DNA of 64,000 nt. Origin: CAYYYP01 sp964475985. GTDB taxonomy: Bacteria; Bdellovibrionota; UBA1018; CAYHWW01. The stretch lies in contig CAYYYP010000012.1 in assembly GCA_964475985.1 (NCBI GenBank), positions 1-64,000 of the forward strand. The letters run 5' to 3'. Positions 51,985 through 60,196 of the stretch are shown here, in pieces. A program made the position numbers and the translations under genes. Position 1 is the stretch's first letter. Every line of letters starts with the position of its first letter. The notes below the pieces were generated by a model. The model worked only from the letters and a program-made list of their open reading frames with translations. It searched no databases and was not told the origin of the DNA.

Positions 51985-52880
51985 TGGATTTTTCGACCAA
52001 CTGGCTTTTACCCTGTTTTTTAGCGCTTTTTTTATACGGTATTGGCCAGGGTCTAGTGAAAAAGAACATCGGTGATGTAGCCCCCGCAAGATTCTGTCTT
52101 TATTTTGTTGTGGCCAAGATGATCGTAAACCTTGGGTTCTTTTTTACCCAAGACCATCCGCCGGTTTGGGTAGCGGAGCACTGGCAGTTTTTAACGGCAG
52201 GCCTTCTCGCCTATATTTTAGATGGCACCGCTTGGATTTTGTATTTTCTCTCCATTGTGGCGGGACCCATCACCATCGTAGGTACGCTTTCGGCCGCCTA
52301 CCCTGCGCTTACAGTTTTATTTGCACGGATTTTTTTACATGAAGAATTAGCGGCCACCCAGTACCTTGGGGTTCTTTTGGTGATCAGTGGGTGCATTGGT
52401 CTTTCCTACGGACCAAGCGGTTCTGATTCCGATGACCCGCTGGCCTCGCAAAAAAGTCGTAAATGGATTCCCCTCTCCGCCGGGGCATTAGTACTTTGGG
52501 GTGCCGCCCAAACCATCGTAAAATATTCCTATCACCTACCGGGCGCCAACGAAGTTCATTTAGCTTTGTTTAATACCTTAGGAGGGGTTTTAACTCTGGG
52601 GATATTTGGACTGGTCTTTGACGCGAAAAACTCAAGGCATAGCGTTAAGGATTGGGGAAGGTCTTTCCTTCCCATGGCCATGATGGCTGCTGGAGATTTG
52701 AGCGTGATTATCGCCTCAAGACTAGGCCCCATTTCCATTGTGACTCCACTCACCGGTGCTTATCCCGTTGTGACCCTGGGTTTTGCTTTACTAGTTTTAA
52801 AGGAAAGAATTACGGCCCTTCAGTGGTTTTGCGTAGGGGCTATCCTAGGCGGAATGGCCCTTTGCACCGGAAATTCTTAG
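51984..52880 (+). CDS. EamA-type (DMT superfamily) transporter
   Basis: 298 residues with ten hydrophobic segments in two EamA repeats. The repeat hallmark GPITIVGTLSAAYPALTVLFARIFLHEEL is matched by GPISIVTPLTGAYPVVTLGFALLVLKERI in the second half (in parts). The ATG overlaps the stop of the amine-oxidase gene by one base, so the two are coupled. It likely moves small metabolites such as amines or amino acids; direction and substrate are unknown. Confidence 0.9.
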   Translation: MDFSTNWLLPCFLALFLYGIGQGLVKKNIGDVAPARFCLYFVVAKMIVNLGFFFTQDHPPVWVAEHWQFLTAGLLAYILDGTAWILYFLSIVAGPITIVGTLSAAYPALTVLFARIFLHEELAATQYLGVLLVISGCIGLSYGPSGSDSDDPLASQKSRKWIPLSAGALVLWGAAQTIVKYSYHLPGANEVHLALFNTLGGVLTLGIFGLVFDAKNSRHSVKDWGRSFLPMAMMAAGDLSVIIASRLGPISIVTPLTGAYPVVTLGFALLVLKERITALQWFCVGAILGGMALCTGNS

Positions 52881-53816
52881 CTATAAACTAAATCGCTTTA
52901 TAAGCCCCAGCGTCAAGCTTCGGTTTAGTTCAGCGTTGTGCGTGGGACCAACCAGAGTCTGGTCTAAATAACTTAAATTCATATTCCAATCCTCCGAGAG
53001 CTGCGCCGCCATTGAAAAAAAGACATCCCAACGCAAAAGTGCATTAGCGGTTTCATCTCGGCCACTTTGCAACAGCGCTCGATTTTCAAATGAGGGACCA
53101 ATTCCCGCACTAAGCCTAGCCCAACTGGAATTCCACCCTAGGGCAGCATTCACGCTGGTTAATGCTTTACGTATAAAACCTTTTCTTGCCATGTCTTCGC
53201 GATGCAGAAGCAAAAAAGATGCGTCAAACGATTCCTTAAGTACTCGAAAATCCTTTAAGGCAAAGACCCCCGCCGTCATCGACCAAAAGCCTCGACCATG
53301 GGAGGAGCCCATGAGGAAATCTCCACCCCGTTGCGCTTCATCGGCGGATTTTCCCGTGGGCATGGTGGTGTCCAAGTAAAGCCATAACCTTGGCAGCATA
53401 GAATCTAAGCCCTGCTCCTCAAGAGCCTCGTAGGCTAAACCGAATGAGATATCGCTTAGACCCCCGTGGCTGCGGTCGTTATTCTCAAGCCTTCGCACAC
53501 GGTAGGAAAAAGGGAGAGTAAAGTGCGCTTGCCATTTAGGATACTGATGAAATTTAGGCTTAAAAAGGTTTTCCCCCAGGGAAGCTGCGCCCGCAAGTTC
53601 GAGCACAGCTGAAGAATCGACGTTTCTTCGATTATGAAATACAGCATGGCCTGACTGAAGCGAGTGGCCAACGACTTGAGAGTTGGAAACCCTGGTAGAA
53701 ATTTGGGCTACCGACTCCGTGGTGATGAGAGAAGGCACTACGGCATTGGAAGTGCAACAAGGAGCCGCAAATGCGGTTTGCATGAAACCAAACATGATAA
53801 AAATAAACAAATACAT
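52881..53816 (-). CDS. Putative outer-membrane protein of a redox/metal cluster
   Basis: About 311 residues from an ATG immediately after the stop of the upstream lipoprotein gene (TAAAATG); a start at 53852 would overlap that gene. Signal peptide MYLFIFIMFGFMQTAFA, then a mature start APCC with two Cys. Many alternating strands (WQAHFTLPFSYRVRR, ISFGLAYEAL, WLYLDTTMPTG, LTLGLIKRFSL) point to a beta-barrel. The terminal residues FSL are near but not typical of the aromatic end. It resembles outer-membrane proteins encoded with copper or redox genes; the family is not certain. Confidence 0.65.
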   Translation of the reverse strand: MYLFIFIMFGFMQTAFAAPCCTSNAVVPSLITTESVAQISTRVSNSQVVGHSLQSGHAVFHNRRNVDSSAVLELAGAASLGENLFKPKFHQYPKWQAHFTLPFSYRVRRLENNDRSHGGLSDISFGLAYEALEEQGLDSMLPRLWLYLDTTMPTGKSADEAQRGGDFLMGSSHGRGFWSMTAGVFALKDFRVLKESFDASFLLLHREDMARKGFIRKALTSVNAALGWNSSWARLSAGIGPSFENRALLQSGRDETANALLRWDVFFSMAAQLSEDWNMNLSYLDQTLVGPTHNAELNRSLTLGLIKRFSL

Positions 53817-53817
53817 T

Positions 53818-54309
53818 TTAGATGCGAACCCTGAACCGCGTGGTTGTTTCAAAGAGGATCATGACCAACTCCCATTCTCCTGGCATGATGAAATAAAGTT
53901 CCTGCACCTCAACGCGGGAGGGAGATTTCCACTCAAGCCTTACGGGCGAGGTGCCATGGCCCATACTGGGCATGATTGCCTCTACTGAGAAACGGTGTTC
54001 TACCCCAGAAAGATTCGCCGCTTGCCCATTTTCACCCACGAAATCAATCTGAAATACATTCAATCCCTCGTGGGGCCCCATGATCCAACGCAGTCGCCCG
54101 CAGTAGTTATTCCAACGGATGCGGCAAGCATCGTCCTGATTTTCGGAAGCGTTTGCGCTGGTGGCGGCTCTACTTTCCTCCTCGGTATGATTTAGAAATG
54201 GCGCCTTTCCGCAAGCCGTGAAAGTAAGCGAGAGTGCCAGACACGCAAAAGACGCTAGGGGCAACGAACGTATTTTAGTATTTGCGATCAGTCCCATTTT
54301 AAATTCCAT
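53818..54309 (-). CDS. YtkA/FixH-like lipoprotein
   Basis: 163 residues. Lipobox LTFTAC. The C-terminal 90 residues match the YtkA/FixH beta-sandwich type: EHRFSVEAIMPSMGHGTSPVRLEW, then VQELYFIMPGEWELVMIL. The conserved MPxMGHG and MPGEW segments contain Met and His residues that could bind copper. Its paralogue is two genes upstream. The start could be ATG 54309 or 54297. Downstream gene starts right after its stop. Confidence 0.75.
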   Translation of the reverse strand: MEFKMGLIANTKIRSLPLASFACLALSLTFTACGKAPFLNHTEEESRAATSANASENQDDACRIRWNNYCGRLRWIMGPHEGLNVFQIDFVGENGQAANLSGVEHRFSVEAIMPSMGHGTSPVRLEWKSPSRVEVQELYFIMPGEWELVMILFETTTRFRVRI

Positions 54310-54315
54310 TTTGCT

Positions 54316-54897
54316 TCACCTTGAGATGACACAGCCTAGGGTTCTTACTTGGGTCGTGCGTACGGGCCGCGAGAGTTTTATATCCTCAAGGCCTTCCTCC
54401 AAATAATTTCTCGAGGCTTCGGACGGGTTACGCCGATCTGAAATACCCCCATTAAAAAGAATCTTGCCCGCCGCATCCAAAATGAAGACATGGGGCGTTT
54501 TAAGGGCGTCAAATCGTTTGGCATATTGAGCATGATCGTCGTGAAGTACAGAAAAAGGAATCCTAGATTTTAAAAAATGAGTTTTCGCAAATTCCACGGA
54601 CTCATCCTGATTGGAGTGTAAACCCAAGAATTCAAAACCATCGTTTTGGTATTTCAACGCAAGGCTGCGTAGGACTTCTTCGTGGGCGGCAGAACAGGGG
54701 CATTTTGCGGATAAAAAAACCAGAACCAACGCTTTTTGTGCGGGACGCAAAGTTTTTGTTCGCTGACTCAACTCCGGATCCGTGAGATCCAGGCCGGAAA
54801 ACTCCAAGCCTAAAGCGAAATTCATACTCAGGGCGATGCTCAGCAGAAACCCTAGATAAAAAGATCGTCCGTTTTTAACTTTAAAATGTTTCATCAA
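54316..54897 (-). CDS. Exported thioredoxin-fold redoxin with a CxC site
   Basis: 193 residues with a signal peptide (LGFLLSIALSMNFALG). The thioredoxin fold shows LVLVFLSAKCPCSAAHEEVLRSL with CPC in place of the usual CxxC, GFEFLGLHSNQDES, and the cis-Pro segment TPHVFILDAAGKILFNGGI. A lone Cys lies at the C-terminus (TLGCVIS), a feature of redoxins linked with copper proteins. It lies between two YtkA/FixH-like genes with 6-bp gaps, so it probably serves their maturation. Confidence 0.8.
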   Translation of the reverse strand: MMKHFKVKNGRSFYLGFLLSIALSMNFALGLEFSGLDLTDPELSQRTKTLRPAQKALVLVFLSAKCPCSAAHEEVLRSLALKYQNDGFEFLGLHSNQDESVEFAKTHFLKSRIPFSVLHDDHAQYAKRFDALKTPHVFILDAAGKILFNGGISDRRNPSEASRNYLEEGLEDIKLSRPVRTTQVRTLGCVISR

Positions 54898-54903
54898 TTG
54901 AAT

Positions 54904-55473
54904 TTAAGGCCGTACCACTAAAACAGGAAAAATCGTTTCTTGCAAAGGGCGCCTAGCACCGTTTTGAAAAACCGTTCCTAAAATTTCCATCTGCCAAGCG
55001 CCTGGCATAACCCAGTAGATCATGGTGACTAAGTAGTTACCCACTCCTTGCCGTGCAACTTGGGTAGGCCGACTGCCATGTCCCTGGCTATGATCTCTGC
55101 GTAGGGGCAAAGACCCCGCGCCGTCCGGACTGCGCATGGACATCCAAGGCGCTACGTCTGGGCCGATAAGGATCTGACCGTCATCCCCGTAGTGAAAAAC
55201 ATCTACGGACTGACCCGACGGTGAGGTGAAAGATAAAAACAAAGTGGAATAACTTCCAGCGATGGGATTTGAAAGCCTACCCGTAACGCAGAACTCAGGG
55301 CCGCACTGCCGAGGCAAAGAAACCCAAGCCCGACTGCCCGCATCAGAATCTTGGGCAAAACAAGGAGCCGTTAGTAATAGAAATAAAACCGAGATCAGGT
55401 AAAAAGAGCTACGGAATTGAAACGAAACAAAGGGGCCATGCCCCATGGTCGAACGCGTATTTTCCATGGGCAA
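54904..55473 (-). CDS. Exported YtkA/FixH-like protein
   Basis: 189 residues with signal peptide (FYLISVLFLLLTAPCFA). The first part is a beta-rich segment with two Cys (RQCGPEFCVTG). The second part contains MSMRSPDGAGS, a His-rich DHSQGHGSRP and YWVMPGAWQMEILG, the same pattern as the lipoprotein at 53818, so a metal-binding beta-sandwich is likely. It is the first gene of the four-gene envelope cluster on the minus strand. Confidence 0.7.
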   Translation of the reverse strand: MPMENTRSTMGHGPFVSFQFRSSFYLISVLFLLLTAPCFAQDSDAGSRAWVSLPRQCGPEFCVTGRLSNPIAGSYSTLFLSFTSPSGQSVDVFHYGDDGQILIGPDVAPWMSMRSPDGAGSLPLRRDHSQGHGSRPTQVARQGVGNYLVTMIYWVMPGAWQMEILGTVFQNGARRPLQETIFPVLVVRP

Positions 55474-55506
55474 CTCTTACTTGAGCACCTTTAAATATGC
55501 ACGTTT

Positions 55507-56805
55507 TTAGGTACTGGTTTCTAAATCTTTAAGGTGTTTGAGTTTACGCAGCTCTGGCCAAAACCAAGCCACAAATCCCACGATGCAAAGACTTGCTACG
55601 CCGCCGAATATTACGGAGAACGCAGGTCCAAAGGCTGCGGCCATCATGCCGGATTCAAAGGCGCCAAGCTCGTTGCTGGCACCAATAAACATAGAATTCA
55701 CCGCCGATACCCTACCTCGCATGCGGTCAGGTGTCATGAGTTGCACCAAGGTCATGCGGATGACCACACTCACTTCATCAAAAAATCCAACCAGATACAA
55801 ACAAGCAAATGACAATGCAAAATGTTTAGAAAGGCCAAACCCGATGGTTGCAAGCGCAAAACCAAAAACGGCAAACAAAAGGTTGCGACCAGAATTTTTA
55901 AGCGGCGAAAAACGATCAGGTACGTAGGCCAAAAATATGGCCATCGTAATGGCGCCGAGGGCCGGCGCCGCGCGCAGCCAACCTAAACCCATGGCACCCA
56001 CATTAAGAATGTCCTTCGCAAAAATAGGCAGCAGCGCCGTGGCGCCCCCAAAAAGAACGGCAAACAAATCTAAAGTGACGGCGGAAAGCATGAGTTTTGT
56101 TTTTAGGACGAAACGAAAACCTTCCAAAAGCTGATCACTCACTTTTTGTGCAGGATTTTTTTTCGTTTCGCTCGATACTGCGGCGTAGGCCAAATCATCG
56201 GAAAGGCCAAAGATGCAAAGGGCAAAGGCGATGCAAGCAAGGCTTAGGAAAATGTAAATGGGGGCGTAGAGTTTAAGGGCTGCCACTAAAAAACCGCCCG
56301 TCATGGGGCCAAGGGTTATGGCCAGGTTCATGGATGCCGAAATCCAGCCAATGGCTCGGCTCATCTGAGATGCTGGCACGAGCCTTCCGACAATGGATTG
56401 CCTCACTGGCCCCAGGAATGCGCGCGAAATTCCTGCGCAAAGAATGCCAATGTAAAAGCCGTAAACGGGGCCCTGAAATGTGCTGAGGTACGCCCAAACT
56501 AGTCCGGCGCAGCCTAGTAATCCCAAGGTCACGTACATGATTTGTTTGCGGTTAAAACGATCGGCAAAATGGCCTGCAGGTAAAGTGAAAACAAAAACTG
56601 GCATAATTTGGGTAAGCCCCACGAGCCCTAACATGGCCGCCGAATGGGTCCGCTCGTAAATCTCCCAACCGAGGGCGACCTCCGTCATTTGGAAGGCGAA
56701 CATGAAAATAAAGAAACCGAAGGTGTAAAGCCTGAAGTTTTTACTGCGAAATGGCGTCGCCGAGAGGTTAAGCACGCTTAATTCCGATTTTTTAGAGTTC
56801 ACCAT
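55507..56805 (-). CDS. MFS transporter
   Basis: About 432 residues from an ATG at 56805 (MVNSKKSEL); further upstream the frame stays open but lies opposite the PilZ gene and looks non-coding. Twelve membrane segments are expected. LPAGHFADRFNRKQIMYV is the MFS loop 2-3 motif (GxxxDRxxR). The MFS_3 type pattern, with SRAFLGPVRQSIVGRLVPASQMSRAIGW, is that of exporters such as the enterobactin exporter family. Substrate is unknown. It is monocistronic. Confidence 0.9.
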   Translation of the reverse strand: MVNSKKSELSVLNLSATPFRSKNFRLYTFGFFIFMFAFQMTEVALGWEIYERTHSAAMLGLVGLTQIMPVFVFTLPAGHFADRFNRKQIMYVTLGLLGCAGLVWAYLSTFQGPVYGFYIGILCAGISRAFLGPVRQSIVGRLVPASQMSRAIGWISASMNLAITLGPMTGGFLVAALKLYAPIYIFLSLACIAFALCIFGLSDDLAYAAVSSETKKNPAQKVSDQLLEGFRFVLKTKLMLSAVTLDLFAVLFGGATALLPIFAKDILNVGAMGLGWLRAAPALGAITMAIFLAYVPDRFSPLKNSGRNLLFAVFGFALATIGFGLSKHFALSFACLYLVGFFDEVSVVIRMTLVQLMTPDRMRGRVSAVNSMFIGASNELGAFESGMMAAAFGPAFSVIFGGVASLCIVGFVAWFWPELRKLKHLKDLETST

Positions 56806-56941
56806 TCTTACTTTAAGCCCTAAGCTTAAGGACTGCCCATGGATTTTTTTGCCGAGCTGATTCTTTTTCCGCGTTGGGTAATGAGCCGGAGTCGTCGATG
56901 GAGCCCTTAGAAACTGAAAAATTATTCCCAACGAGGTGACC

Positions 56942-57352
56942 ATGGGTGCAAATGACCTTGCTTCAAACTGGATGAACGGCAACGGCGACGGAAACGCTAA
57001 GAAAAAACGCAAAGTGAGCATTCCTATGAAGCGCCTGAACGGCGAAATCAAAGTTGAACACAGCGGGCAAGTTATTGCGTGTCGCGTCATCCTCACGGAC
57101 CTAGGCCCAAAGGGAGTCAGTCTTTTTACCGAATCCCAAATCGAGGTCGGAGCAAAGGTGACCTTGGTGCTTGAGCAGCCCAAACATCTTTTTTTAAAAG
57201 CCGAGTTACTTTGGTGTAATCTTTTTGCGCTCCACACCCACGTCCTTTCGAATCAAGCCTTCATTTACCGAGCAGGTTTGGTGTTCCATTTTGAAAATCC
57301 GGAACAAGAGCGGGAATTCCGCGAGTTCTGCGACTACTTCCACCGCGGTTAA
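56942..57352 (+). CDS. PilZ-like domain protein
   Basis: 136 residues from the ATG at 56942, preceded by GAGG at 56933-56936; a GTG two codons earlier is rejected. After a basic stretch the sequence has KRLNGEIKVEHSGQVIACRVILTDLGPKGVSLFTESQIEVGAKVTLVL-like strands (in parts), matching a PilZ fold. The DxSxxG motif appears as DLGPKG, with Gly for Ser, and the upstream RxxxR is replaced by Lys/Arg (KKRKVS). Cyclic di-GMP binding is therefore uncertain. Confidence 0.7.
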   Translation: MGANDLASNWMNGNGDGNAKKKRKVSIPMKRLNGEIKVEHSGQVIACRVILTDLGPKGVSLFTESQIEVGAKVTLVLEQPKHLFLKAELLWCNLFALHTHVLSNQAFIYRAGLVFHFENPEQEREFREFCDYFHRG

Positions 57353-57407
57353 AATCTTAGTGTATCTAGATTGCCGAAAGCGTAATGCCTAGGCGAAGCT
57401 CTGGGCC

Positions 57408-59432
57408 ATGCGGTATTTGAATCATGGAATTTGGTTTTTTTTTGGTATTTTGGTGAGTCCTTATCTACTTGCCAGCGAACCTGTATCACAAATTTTTAGT
57501 AAGGCTTCAGATCTTGGGGTTCAGATGCCCGCCGAAAATGATGTGATGCTTAAGGTTCTCGCCAATGACCCTCAGTGGCGTAAACTTCTGCACTACGAAA
57601 AAAAGCTATTATCGTTTCGGGAAAAAAGCTTGGCCGACGGACCAGACTTTTTTCTCGCGGCGGATGGTAGCCGGGATGCACTGGCGGAGCTCAGACAGAC
57701 CCTTCACGAATTTAACCTGGGAGACCAAAGTCTAAAAAAAATCGGACCCCTCCGCTTAAATCCGCTTTGCGCGTTTGCCGCCAGACGCGAATTTTTAGAA
57801 AAAAAGTTTTCCGTAAAATTTCAGAATATCGTTTGTAAGGAACTTACGGAATTTCTGGAGATGGGCGATCCTTCTTCCGTGGCCATGGTTTTTTCCACGG
57901 CCTTTGCCAACAATCCGCCTTCTATGCTGGGCCATACCTTCCTGCGATTTCACAGGGCCCAGTCTTCCTCTGACCTTCTGGATATGAGCGTGAGTTATGC
58001 GGCCCGAACCAGTGAAGAAAACGGGATGCTTTTTGCGTATCTTGGCCTCACGGGCGGGTACCCCGGGGCGTTCTCGTTTTTGCCCTATTATCTTAAGGTG
58101 GCAGAATATTCCCAAAGTGAAAACCGAGACCTTTGGGAATACGAACTAAACTTTTCAAAATCTGAAACGGTTTTTCTTCTGAAACATATTTGGGAAGTCT
58201 ACGTTTCCACTTGGTTTGACTATTATTTTTTTGATGAAAACTGCTCTTCCATGCTCATGGCCCTCTTGGATGTTGTGCACCCGGAATGGAAATTGAGTCC
58301 AGATTTATTTTACACCTTGCCCCACGAAACGGTTCAGAAGTTGACGAGCGTAAGTCAAAGCCAAGGGGAAGCTGAAATCATTCGTCACGTAAAATTTAGA
58401 CCTAGCCTAAGGAAGCAGGCGCTCACTTCCCTTGCGACGTTATCTAGGGCGGAACAAAAGGTAGCGCTGAATTTAGCCCAGATTGAAGGTTCGAATGAGT
58501 CGCTAGACTCTAAATTTACGGTCGAGAAACCTTCGGCCGACGTTTTGATTTCATCGCTGGGAATTCTGCGATTTAAAGGGAAAGAAAAAACTAAGGCTTA
58601 TGCCAAACTCTTAAGTCAGCTTGCAGTTACCCCTGTCCGAAAGCCTGCCATGATTCACAATGAACGCACCCAGGAACTGGCCCAGGCGGATTTGAGCGCA
58701 CCGCATTTTGCCCATGCACCAAGAAGACTTGGCATTGGAACTGGAATTCTCTCGCAACCAAACAATTCTGAGCGACTTTTTTTTCGAATGACGGCCCATA
58801 GCATGACCCATGACCTCCTCAATCTTGATGAAGGTTGGGCGGAACTCTCGCACATGGAATTTCCGAGCATTACTTTAGGTTTTTATCCAAGCCAAAAGAA
58901 TGACTCTGCCAAAGTACTAGTTGAAAATATTGAGCTGTTACGCATTAAGTCTTTGTTTCCCTTCAATGCGCTGGAAAAAAAGATTTCCTGGGGCGTGCGT
59001 GCGCACTACACCACCCTTAAGGATTTGCCCGAAAGTTTTTCATGCGCTTTTTGCCATGTTTTATCGGCGGAAGGCGGCGCTGGCGTGACGGCGTTTCGCG
59101 GCGAAGGCTGGGTTCCGTCGCCTTGGGTGTTAGGGCTTGCGCAAATGAATCTTGGTTCATCGCTGCCAAACACGGTGAATTTTGGCCCGGTCATTGAACT
59201 GGGGGCCCTTTGGACCCTTGGTCGATCGGCTAAAATTCTAGTGGAATTTCAAAATGGATTTCTTTTTCCCCGGCCGTTTTTATTTTCTCGGTTAAATGCC
59301 GGTTTATCTGTCATGCCGCTACCGAACTTTGATTTCCGGATCCTCGGCAGCGTAGGTGCTGCGGGAAAACGTAACCCTTACGATGGCGCATCACAGCATG
59401 AAATCAGCCTGACTTCGAATATCTTTTTATAG
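57408..59432 (+). CDS. DUF4105 periplasmic protein
   Basis: 674 residues with signal peptide (GIWFFFGILVSPYLLA). The DUF4105 core is at about 150-290: MLGHTFLRFHRAQSSSDLLDMSVSYAART (in parts), YYLKVAEYSQSENRDLWEYELNFS, and WFDYYFFDENCSSMLMALLDVV with the conserved ENC triplet. H, C and N residues here suggest a papain-like (NlpC-related) fold, known from similar domains. The last 250 residues are beta-rich and may form an outer-membrane barrel (ends SLTSNIFL). Function is unknown. No strong ribosome binding site precedes the ATG. Confidence 0.8.
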   Translation: MRYLNHGIWFFFGILVSPYLLASEPVSQIFSKASDLGVQMPAENDVMLKVLANDPQWRKLLHYEKKLLSFREKSLADGPDFFLAADGSRDALAELRQTLHEFNLGDQSLKKIGPLRLNPLCAFAARREFLEKKFSVKFQNIVCKELTEFLEMGDPSSVAMVFSTAFANNPPSMLGHTFLRFHRAQSSSDLLDMSVSYAARTSEENGMLFAYLGLTGGYPGAFSFLPYYLKVAEYSQSENRDLWEYELNFSKSETVFLLKHIWEVYVSTWFDYYFFDENCSSMLMALLDVVHPEWKLSPDLFYTLPHETVQKLTSVSQSQGEAEIIRHVKFRPSLRKQALTSLATLSRAEQKVALNLAQIEGSNESLDSKFTVEKPSADVLISSLGILRFKGKEKTKAYAKLLSQLAVTPVRKPAMIHNERTQELAQADLSAPHFAHAPRRLGIGTGILSQPNNSERLFFRMTAHSMTHDLLNLDEGWAELSHMEFPSITLGFYPSQKNDSAKVLVENIELLRIKSLFPFNALEKKISWGVRAHYTTLKDLPESFSCAFCHVLSAEGGAGVTAFRGEGWVPSPWVLGLAQMNLGSSLPNTVNFGPVIELGALWTLGRSAKILVEFQNGFLFPRPFLFSRLNAGLSVMPLPNFDFRILGSVGAAGKRNPYDGASQHEISLTSNIFL

Positions 59433-59496
59433 GCGCTTGGAACCCCATTGATTCGTTTGGCAATTGCTTTAAACTTTGGGGCAAGGGGCAACAACA

Positions 59497-60018
59497 ATGA
59501 ATAAACTTTTTAGAATCAGGAAAAAATCTTTTGTAAAAATCACGTCCATCTTTTTGGTTACTGGCCTGCTTTTTTTGGCATCCAATCGTTCCCAAGCCGA
59601 TGACACCAGCGGTGGTTGCGGCCTTGGCTGGGCCGTAACGAAAAAAATCTCTCTATTAGCTACGACGACGCGGGCTACGACTCACGCGTTTTTACCGCCG
59701 ACGTTTGGCATGACATCAGGAACGTCCGGCTGCGCAAGCCACTCTCTAGCGAAAAAAGATTTACCGGCCGCGAATTTCGCCCTCGCAAATTACGAGAGCT
59801 TGCGTTTGGAAATGGCGCAAGGACATGGCGAATACCTTACGGCCTTTGCCAAAACTTTAGGTTGTGCGCCTTCGGCAAATGCAGTGTTTGGCGAAACGGC
59901 AAAAACTCATTTTCAAGAATTGATGCAGAAATCACCGTCCGGTCTAGAGCTTTTTGAAAATTCAAAAAGTTTGATCAAGGGCAATCCGGCTTTGTCGGCC
60001 CAGTGCGCGCAAGGATAA
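59497..60018 (+). CDS. DUF3015 family exported protein
   Basis: 173 residues from the ATG at 59497 (GGGGCAAGGGGC upstream). Signal peptide to about residue 33 (FLVTGLLFLASNRSQA). The mature N-terminus GGCGLGWAV, then LLATTTRATTHAFLPPTFGMTSGTSGC, is the DUF3015 pattern with conserved Cys. Function is unknown; relatives occur widely in Proteobacteria. A strong terminator follows. Confidence 0.85.
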   Translation: MNKLFRIRKKSFVKITSIFLVTGLLFLASNRSQADDTSGGCGLGWAVTKKISLLATTTRATTHAFLPPTFGMTSGTSGCASHSLAKKDLPAANFALANYESLRLEMAQGHGEYLTAFAKTLGCAPSANAVFGETAKTHFQELMQKSPSGLELFENSKSLIKGNPALSAQCAQG

Positions 60019-60034
60019 TTTAGTTTCGAATCGT

Positions 60035-60082
60035 AAAGCCCGTCTTGGTACGTACTTAGGTACCGGGGCGGGCTTTTTTTAT
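60035..60082 (+). terminator. Rho-independent terminator after the DUF3015 gene
   Basis: AAAGCCCG (60035-60042) pairs with CGGGCTTT (60069-60076), extended by a few inner pairs around GTAC/GTACC. A run of T starts inside the right arm and continues as an AT-rich (ATTTT)n tract to about 60098. Confidence 0.9.
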
Positions 60083-60098
60083 TTTATTTTATTTTATT

Positions 60099-60159
60099 GG
60101 TGACGGGTGACGGGTGACGGGTGACGGGTGACGGGTGACGGGTGACGGGTGACGGGTGA
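60099..60159. repeat. Heptamer tandem repeat GGTGACG
   Basis: Eight perfect copies of GGTGACG and a partial ninth (GGTGA), directly after the AT-rich tail of the terminator. The unit is 7 bp, so copy-number changes would shift frame in a gene, but it is intergenic here (between convergent genes). Likely a slippage-prone minisatellite. Confidence 0.95.
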
Positions 60160-60196
60160 AAATAAAATTTATTTAGTACAGTAAGCAAGCACTTTT

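Noticed and set aside
56999..57020. KKKRKV segment in the PilZ protein, like a eukaryotic nuclear localisation signal
   Set aside because: A short basic run is expected by chance before a PilZ domain; no signal peptide or secretion feature supports an effector role.
56806..57237. N-terminal extension of the MFS transporter
   Set aside because: It lies antisense to the PilZ gene, lacks membrane segments, and the normal MFS start is at 56805.
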